A stretch of 13,053 nt of DNA from Cyclostephanos tholiformis. Lineage: Eukaryota; Bacillariophyta; Thalassiosirophyceae; Thalassiosirales; Thalassiosiraceae. Shown here in pieces: positions 8,083-13,053 of this stretch. Position 1 is the first letter of the stretch. Each line of letters opens with the position of its first letter. The position numbers and the translations under genes were made by a program. The notes under the pieces were generated by a model. The model saw only the letters and a list, made by a program, of their open reading frames with translations, ran no database searches and was not told the DNA's origin. The stretch spans positions 1 through 13,053 of the forward strand of contig JALLPB010000772.1 of NCBI GenBank assembly GCA_036939975.1, read 5' to 3'.

Positions 8083-8371
8083 ATCAAAGTCGCAAGAGCC
8101 GTTGAGGTTCCCTTTTTTTGGCTCACCCGGTTTTCGGGGGAAGAGAAAGTAATAAAATATATTTTATATTATTGTGGTTGTGCCAGATACCCCTCTCTGG
8201 ATACATGTCTTTTTTTATTGACTCTATCAAAAAAAATTGACCCCCGGCCTTTTTTTCTCTTCTCACAAAAACACGAACTCACAATTTGGTTCCTCATTTT
8301 TCTTCTCCTCTTGGAGCAGCGCACAGCACGCCTCGAACGCCCGGTGGAGATGGATGGAGGAAGAGCTTAAC

Positions 8372-8410
8372 TAGGTATATATATATACCTATATATTATA
8401 TATATATATT
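8372..8410. repeat. TA-rich palindromic microsatellite
   Basis: A perfect 20-bp palindrome (TAGGTATATA and its complement) covers 8372-8391, followed by further TA units to about 8410. It probably arose by TA slippage. Confidence 0.85.
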
Positions 8411-8580
8411 ATTGAAAATTTTGAGAAGCAGAATGCACATGGTGTTATGGGATCCACACACGGACACGAGATGATGATCGTCGGCACGCCCTCATTTTTC
8501 ATGTGATTTGGGTACACAGGAATGCCAAATTTTTAAATTTTTATATACCTCCCAAACCAAACCCGAGCCGACACCTTCAC

Positions 8581-8624
8581 GATCATCGTCATCATCGTCA
8601 TCGTCATCATCATCATCATCATCT
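8581..8624. repeat. CAT/CGT trinucleotide tract
   Basis: Imperfect CATCGT units resolve into a run of CAT units. It lies in the divergent intergenic region about 180 bp before the J-like gene; open frames across it (poly-His, poly-Asp) are artefacts of the repeat. Confidence 0.85.
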
Positions 8625-8757
8625 ACTTCTCCTCCTTCCAGAGAGAGTGTTAGGAATGGAAGTAACGAGATATCACGAAGATAATATATAATAAAACGGC
8701 AGATATCGTCCATATCAAACTCGAATCGACATCATCATCATCGTACACGAATATAAG

Positions 8758-8784
8758 ATATATATATATATATATATATATATA
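8758..8784. repeat. (AT)n tract 17 bp before the J-like gene start
   Basis: 27 bases of alternating A and T end 17 bases before the ATG at 8802. It mirrors the (TA)n tract upstream of the divergent transporter gene. Confidence 0.92.
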
Positions 8785-8801
8785 CATTGCAAGGTGATAA
8801 A

Positions 8802-11495
8802 ATGCCGGCACTACTGCGCTCGGCAATATCGCGAAGGATGGGCAGGAATTCTTCCCACCGTCCCTCCCCTCCATCCTCCCCCTCGTACTCCCACGGGCGC
8901 AAGGTCATCGCGGGCGGGAGGCAGGGCGCGCGACGGCATTCGTTGTCGGTACGCGCGACGCAATTCCTCGACGATGGCGATGCGTCCGACGGATCGCCGC
9001 GCGTCGGGTTCGTCGACGACGACGACGAATCGCGCTCGCCGACGGGACGGATGCGCGACGATGACGTCGACGACGACGAACCCGACGTCGACGGCGACGT
9101 AATCGATATTGTGCGCTCGTCGTCGTCGGCGCCGATGGACGGATCATCCATTCCCGTCGTCGTCGCGAGTCGACCGAAATCCCTCGTTAGCGTCCTCGTG
9201 AACGACGATTGCGTCGGCATAGTCGTGGAGGAGGAGGAGGAGGTAGGCGAGCAACTGGAAGGAAGAGGAGGGGGAGGAGGGCAAGACGTCATCGACGAAC
9301 GAGACCTCGAAATCGACGACGATATGGCACGCGCGGGAAACGAGGCCATCCTCCTCGTATACGGCCACAACGTCAACCTGTACACGAACGTCTTCCAACT
9401 TCCCTCGAATTATGCGTCCCTTGCGCGACTGGATCTCGATGATTCGATCGAGAAGTCCCACGGGGAACTAACGGAACAGCTATCGTTGGCATTGGGATGC
9501 GAGGGGTATCAACGAGAGGCGGCCATGGTATGCGGATACACCGACGAGTGCAGGATGGATCCGAGGACGTATATGGAAATCAAGCTCGATGCCGTACGAC
9601 GGGCGAGGGATATATTGCTACACGAGGAAAGCCGACGCGAGTACGACGAGATGCTAGGGAGGTACGGCAATGAGGGGAGGGGGGGGGGGTTGTCGTTCCG
9701 TGACGGGCGTGGAGCGGTGGGATGCGATGAATTATCGTATTTGGAGGACACAGCGTGTGAAATCTATGTTGATACCCCGTCCGTTTTGAACAAGGATGGA
9801 AAGGAGGATGAGGAGGAAGTGGAGGAAGAGGAGGAAGTGGAGGAAGAGGACGTATGGAGCTACCTCGATGGCGAGGATCGGGAAGGTGATAATGACGTCA
9901 AGTATGGAAGTCACGGCAATTACTCCTATGAGACCGACGACGACACAAGCTATCGCGACGATGAAGATCAACAAAAGAAAGATGACACATCGGGACAACG
10001 AGTTCAATATCATCATCATTCGCCCACCGACCAAAACGAGTTCGATTTGCTCATGGAAAATTGCCTCGAAGAGGAAGAGTATTTCAAGCAGCTCCCCCCG
10101 TCCAAACGAGTCATATCATTCCCTCCCGTTATCCCCCCCCGTCTCCCGAGTCCGTCACAATCACCACATCAGCAACAGCAAAAATACGAGTTAGAGCCGA
10201 AGAAGGACGACTGTGAACAGCACGACGACGCAGAAAAGGACGATTTCGTCTTTGATCCATTTAACTTGTTGCGCGATGGGGATATTAAACCCTCCCTCAT
10301 TAAGAATGGTCACATAGGTCACGCTCCTGAAGATATTTGGGTGGATGAGTCCTTGTCCTACGTTTGTCCTTTACCAAGTCGCGAAGATGAAGATGGTGAT
10401 GAGGCGGTGAATAACGATACCAAGGAACAGGAAGATGGCACCATCAAGACCGATGGTTCAAGTATTTTCGATGACGTGGACGATATCAAGACCTCTGGTT
10501 CGAGCATTTTCGACAATGTGGACGATGTATGGGAAGATTCACATTCACATGGTATGTTTGGTTCCAACAAGACGAACAAGAGGAGGTTGCATGATCCGCA
10601 ACCTGGATTGAGCTATGACAGCCTCAGGAGTCAGACCAATTTTTCGTGTTTTGACAAAGTGTCTCTGGAGGAGGGGTCTGGCATTCCCAATAACATCAAA
10701 TTTGAGAAAGACCGAAGTAATGTAGTATGGCCAGATATGGAATTGGACTGCTTTGGTTCTCATGAGGACGAAACTAAGAGTGGCCAAGATGGAGATGGGT
10801 GCCTCCCCAAGACAAGCGGCTATCAAGAACTCACGATTGAGGCATTTAGAGGCAGCAATTTTTTTAATGATGATAATACGCTCAAGAAAAAGAAACAAAG
10901 AAGGTTGAAGGAAAAAGTACGCAATGTAGTCAAGGCCCTTCGAGTCGGCAGCAGGAACAAGGGGTCAAAAGATAGCAGGAGCATAAATACCGAAGAGCAA
11001 ATAGAGTTAGAAGAAACAGAGGTTCAACGCCTCTTAATGATTGCATCTGCTTTTAACAAATTGAACGCTACAACCGCGGAGAAGCCGATAGCCGAGTTTG
11101 ACATATTTGACGATGATGGCGATGATTTAAATAGTAGTCACTCTTCGGGCAGTTATTATTCCGAAGAGGAATCGGATGAGAACGAAGGTATGATTGTTGC
11201 TCGACTAATGAATGCCATCCGATCAATGAGTAAAGGTTCAGAGGAGATGGATGATTTTGATTGCTTCCCGGCTGAAATGGATGACCTTAACTCCGTACGT
11301 TTCCAAGCGGATGGCATAGAGTTTGAGTACAGCTCAGACGAATCTGCTTCTGAAGGCAGATATGGTAGTACACCTATCAAGAGGAAACCAGAGTTCTTTC
11401 CGTGCCTTGATGTGTTATTCGATTCCGTGTGCAAGACAACTGACGATGCAATCAACGCGGTAGAGAATTTTTTCTGGATTCCCGACGATTTGTAA
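8802..11495 (+). CDS. Acidic J-like domain protein, 897 aa, no HPD motif
   Basis: One intronless frame runs from ATG 8802 to TAA 11493-11495. The N-terminus (1-55) is Arg/Ser-rich, possibly a targeting or nuclear sequence, followed by Asp/Glu low-complexity runs. Residues about 193-287 resemble a J domain: LYTNVFQLPSNYASL fits helix I and the turn, IEKSHGELTEQL fits helix II, and KLDAVRRARDILLHEESRREYDEM closely fits helix III and the RxxYD end. Where HPD is expected, MDP is seen, so Hsp70 stimulation is doubtful. The rest is acidic and probably disordered: tandem EEVEEE units near 340, a 14-residue duplication near 548-575, a basic KKKKQRRLKEK patch near 700, and a hydrophobic end (ENFFWIPDDL). 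Codon use shifts from CGA/GAC-rich to AT-richer in the second half. Its function is unknown. Confidence 0.75.
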   Translation: MPALLRSAISRRMGRNSSHRPSPPSSPSYSHGRKVIAGGRQGARRHSLSVRATQFLDDGDASDGSPRVGFVDDDDESRSPTGRMRDDDVDDDEPDVDGDVIDIVRSSSSAPMDGSSIPVVVASRPKSLVSVLVNDDCVGIVVEEEEEVGEQLEGRGGGGGQDVIDERDLEIDDDMARAGNEAILLVYGHNVNLYTNVFQLPSNYASLARLDLDDSIEKSHGELTEQLSLALGCEGYQREAAMVCGYTDECRMDPRTYMEIKLDAVRRARDILLHEESRREYDEMLGRYGNEGRGGGLSFRDGRGAVGCDELSYLEDTACEIYVDTPSVLNKDGKEDEEEVEEEEEVEEEDVWSYLDGEDREGDNDVKYGSHGNYSYETDDDTSYRDDEDQQKKDDTSGQRVQYHHHSPTDQNEFDLLMENCLEEEEYFKQLPPSKRVISFPPVIPPRLPSPSQSPHQQQQKYELEPKKDDCEQHDDAEKDDFVFDPFNLLRDGDIKPSLIKNGHIGHAPEDIWVDESLSYVCPLPSREDEDGDEAVNNDTKEQEDGTIKTDGSSIFDDVDDIKTSGSSIFDNVDDVWEDSHSHGMFGSNKTNKRRLHDPQPGLSYDSLRSQTNFSCFDKVSLEEGSGIPNNIKFEKDRSNVVWPDMELDCFGSHEDETKSGQDGDGCLPKTSGYQELTIEAFRGSNFFNDDNTLKKKKQRRLKEKVRNVVKALRVGSRNKGSKDSRSINTEEQIELEETEVQRLLMIASAFNKLNATTAEKPIAEFDIFDDDGDDLNSSHSSGSYYSEEESDENEGMIVARLMNAIRSMSKGSEEMDDFDCFPAEMDDLNSVRFQADGIEFEYSSDESASEGRYGSTPIKRKPEFFPCLDVLFDSVCKTTDDAINAVENFFWIPDDL
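9679..9689 (+). repeat. 11-base G run in the J-like gene
   Basis: The run encodes part of a Gly-rich linker (GRGGGL) directly after the J-like domain. The frame depends on its length. Confidence 0.88.
9813..9848 (+). repeat. Two tandem 18-bp units coding acidic residues
   Basis: The unit GAGGAAGTGGAGGAAGAG occurs twice in perfect tandem and encodes EEVEEE twice within the J-like protein. Confidence 0.9.
10443..10526 (+). repeat. Two tandem 42-bp units (14 residues)
   Basis: The units encode IKTDGSSIFDDVDD and IKTSGSSIFDNVDD. They differ at several third positions and at two residues, so the duplication is not recent and the peptide seems to be conserved in preference to the DNA. Confidence 0.9.
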
Positions 11496-12141
11496 TGTCG
11501 AGCTATCCACCGTAGCATATGATACTCTAAAAAACTTCAAAAATAGATAAACTTTTTAGACGCGTTTCTTTGGCGTCTTTGTACACAAATTTGAAACTGC
11601 GGTCGGGTTCTTTCGGGTTTGTTCGATCAAAAATCTTACACAGCATTCTCAGCGCTCTTTCCCCTGAATATCTGATTTTTAATGCTACTTCACACCTAGC
11701 TTTCCAAGCCCTCCAAATAACTGTTCTTGTTTTCCATTCTCAATTGGCAAGAAGCGAGCGCCGCGTTTCTTCTAAAGAGAGAGATCATATCGCATATCAT
11801 TTGCAGGTACTACGTGGTATGGTATCCTGATTAAAGACCGGAGAGAAACGAAAACACGTACACGAAACACTTTATCAACTATCGTCTCTCTTTTACTTCT
11901 AGTTTCAGAAGACATGCACGAAAAAAGCGTGACCGTCAACAAGACCTGTCTCCCAACAGCATGAGTTGCACTGCGACCGCGAACTCCCAGCCAAAAACTA
12001 AAGCCCCTCCTCCAAAAGTCTTCTCGGTGAGCTCTTGCGACCCCCCCCCCCCTCCCCCCCACCCCCTCCTTCGCAAAAACACACACGGAAACACAACACA
12101 CGAACACCCTCACCCTCTCGCCACTTTCCTCACTCTAGACT
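11496..12141. other. Spacer between convergent genes
   Basis: No supported gene. Open frames present (plus 11570-11830, minus 11772-12113) lack an ATG or coding-like composition. This region should contain the 3' ends of the J-like gene and of the small membrane-protein gene. A C-rich block at 12041-12066 is the main feature. Confidence 0.6.
12041..12066 (-). other. Putative G-quadruplex tract 3' of the small membrane-protein gene
   Basis: The plus strand has 12 C, T, 7 C, A, 5 C. On the minus strand this is G5-T-G7-A-G12, a very strong G-quadruplex pattern. It begins about 75 bases beyond the stop of the minus-strand gene, in its likely 3' UTR or termination region. Confidence 0.65.
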
Positions 12142-12462
12142 CTAGTACGAATCAGTGGCGACCGACCCGTAAACCTTCTGTTCCCCGTAGACCTTCTTCA
12201 AATCGACATTCAACCTGTTGTAATCTTCCGGGGCGGCATCGTACTCCCGTCCGTCGGAATTCTTGTTCTTGTGTATCAGGTAAACGCATACGCCAAAGAG
12301 GAGGGCGAACGTGATCAGGGCGCCGAGGGCGTTCGCGCGCGCCTCCTCGGGTTCGTCTATGCCGGATACCAGGAACGGCTGCGTCGAGAGGATGGCATAT
12401 ACGAAGGACATAAATACCATGCCCGTAAAGGAGTAGAACCCGCAGCAGTGCGGACTGAACAT
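12142..12462 (-). CDS. Small two-helix membrane protein, 106 aa (ribonuclease kappa-like topology)
   Basis: ATG at 12462-12460, TAG at 12144-12142. The N-terminus has a paired Cys (HCCGFYSF). Predicted membrane helices are at about 12-33 (FTGMVFMSFVYAILSTQPF) and 44-63 (ALGALITFALLFGVCVYLI), with a short acidic loop (DEPEEARA) between and a basic HKNKN just after helix 2, as expected for a cytosolic tail. The tail is Tyr-rich, with a repeated KVYG and a YGSV that fits a YxxPhi sorting signal. The Cys pair near the N-terminus, two helices and about 100 residues resemble the ribonuclease kappa family, whose metazoan member associates with the V-ATPase. This resemblance is by eye and weak, so no function is claimed. 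Codon use is GC3-rich and gene-like. It converges with the J-like gene. Confidence 0.65.
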   Translation of the reverse strand: MFSPHCCGFYSFTGMVFMSFVYAILSTQPFLVSGIDEPEEARANALGALITFALLFGVCVYLIHKNKNSDGREYDAAPEDYNRLNVDLKKVYGEQKVYGSVATDSY

Positions 12463-12715
12463 GCTGCGTATTGATATACTGTATTAAATATGCCTCGAAT
12501 CTTCGAGTGTCGAGGAAGTGTATATTGAATGGACTCTAAAACAAGCCCTGCGAGGGAGAATCAATAATAGCACGATTGAGGATAATTCCGAGCCTGCTGC
12601 ACCCCCTCCCTCTGATTGGCACAGTTGGATCTATGAAAGCCTACTGCACTCTATGGTAGTACTTTAATAAGTTGGACTTCTTCGGCGTGGATAGTATCGC
12701 AGACGGCGGCACTTC
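12463..12715. promoter_or_regulatory. Upstream region of the small membrane-protein gene
   Basis: No coding sequence is seen. If the plus-strand exon to the right is real, this is a divergent promoter. An inverted CCAAT pentamer (ATTGG) lies at 12615-12619, about 150 bases upstream of the minus-strand ATG, but such a short match is weak evidence. Confidence 0.3.
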
Positions 12716-12762
12716 TTGATTCTCATTGAAACCGGGCACTCATCTTTTTCTTCTCTCCTCCC

Positions 12763-12940
12763 CTCTTGCCATTTTTTCGGAACAAGCGATAGATCCAACG
12801 CCGGCCATGCTCTTAAGAAAGATATGTATCCGGATATTCTGTCGGGCGGTACGAATCCGTACTTTTGGTACGGCGTCATCTTCGGGTTTTGGGTACACTT
12901 TTTGTACCCAATAACACGGACTACATCATGTGTAATATGA
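12763..12940 (+). CDS. Possible small membrane-protein exon
   Basis: A plus-strand frame ending at TGA 12938-12940 contains a coding-like stretch: ALKKDMYPDILSGGTNPYFW then YGVIFGFWVHFLYP, with GC-rich third positions and one likely membrane helix. The first in-frame ATG is 12824 (38 residues). A pyrimidine-rich tract before 12770 and nearby AG dinucleotides could mark a 3' splice site, so this may be an internal or last exon whose neighbours I cannot place. A GTACAC within the exon is also a possible donor. The opposite strand is open too (12664-13020). I do not recognise the protein. Confidence 0.3.
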
Positions 12941-13053
12941 TATGAAAGAGTCTGTATTGACGAAAATGATTGAATTCCTACATATCTATGACTGGTAAAG
13001 TTAAAAGGAGACCTTAACAAATTCCCGCCAATTTTTTTTCCTTCCGGACAGAC

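Larger units (their letters stand above)
7418..8801. promoter_or_regulatory. Divergent intergenic region between the transporter and J-like gene
   Basis: About 1.4 kb separates two start codons that point away from each other, so both promoters should lie here. It is AT-rich with many microsatellites: (CT)n-(TA)n, (GTC)n, (TA)n, (CAT)n and (AT)n. It also holds a perfect 28-bp palindrome at 7965-7992 and a related hairpin at 8057-8082. Poly-C and poly-T tracts are common (for example 7501-7508). I see no credible gene here; the open frames come from repeats and lack coding-like composition. No defined transcription factor site can be supported. Confidence 0.6.

Noticed and set aside
8738..9385. 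Minus-strand open frame of about 215 codons over the start of the J-like gene
   Set aside because: It is a Ser/Thr/Pro homopolymer shadow of the Asp/Arg-rich sense frame and ends in poly-Ile/Tyr from the (AT)n tract.
10455..10506. GGTTCRAG-like matches to a tRNA B box
   Set aside because: They are inside the coding tandem repeat of the J-like gene, with no A box or cloverleaf around them.

Overview
The window looks like nuclear DNA of a stramenopile alga, most likely a diatom. The best anchor is a minus-strand SPX-MFS (VPT1/PHT5-type) vacuolar phosphate transporter gene whose frame is restored by removing two short GT-AG introns (128 and 134 bp). Other genes are compact and mostly intronless. 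Acidic and serine low-complexity runs encoded by GAC/GTC/TCG trinucleotides, and long poly-C/poly-G tracts, also fit. No bacterial operon structure, rRNA, tRNA, CRISPR array or complete IS element was found.

Layout, left to right. (1) 1-2450: a decayed or recoded mobile-element gene on the plus strand. One reading frame runs from 249 to 2450 and is broken only by a TAG at 1167-1169. It encodes an acidic N-terminal part and a C-terminal part with features of a DDE/RNase H-fold transposase of a family I cannot name. Its 5' end is not resolved in this frame. (2) 2451-3012: AT-rich spacer. (3) 3013-3471: an unrecognised 152-residue protein, with a G-quadruplex-like tract just after its stop. (4) 3472-4296: gene-poor spacer. 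(5) 4297-7417 (minus): the three-exon phosphate transporter gene, 952 codons. (6) 7418-8801: a divergent intergenic region with dinucleotide and trinucleotide microsatellites, a perfect 28-bp palindrome and a second hairpin with a related arm. (7) 8802-11495 (plus): an 897-residue acidic protein with a J-like fold signature that lacks the HPD tripeptide. (8) 11496-12141: spacer with a very C-rich block. (9) 12142-12462 (minus): a 106-residue two-helix membrane protein, distantly like the ribonuclease kappa family. (10) 12463-13053: a probable divergent promoter region and a possible small membrane-protein exon on the plus strand.

The genes do not form an evident pathway. The phosphate transporter has the clearest biology: loading phosphate into the vacuole, classically under inositol-pyrophosphate control through the SPX domain. 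Here that domain is inflated by low-complexity insertions, and its usual lysine cluster appears largely replaced. The J-like gene and the transporter share a divergent intergenic region with (TA)n tracts close to both start codons, so linked regulation is possible but unproven. I do not see a convincing new multi-gene system. The most interesting items are the stop-interrupted transposase-like gene, the degenerate SPX ligand site, the HPD-less J-like protein, and the palindrome/G-tract elements.
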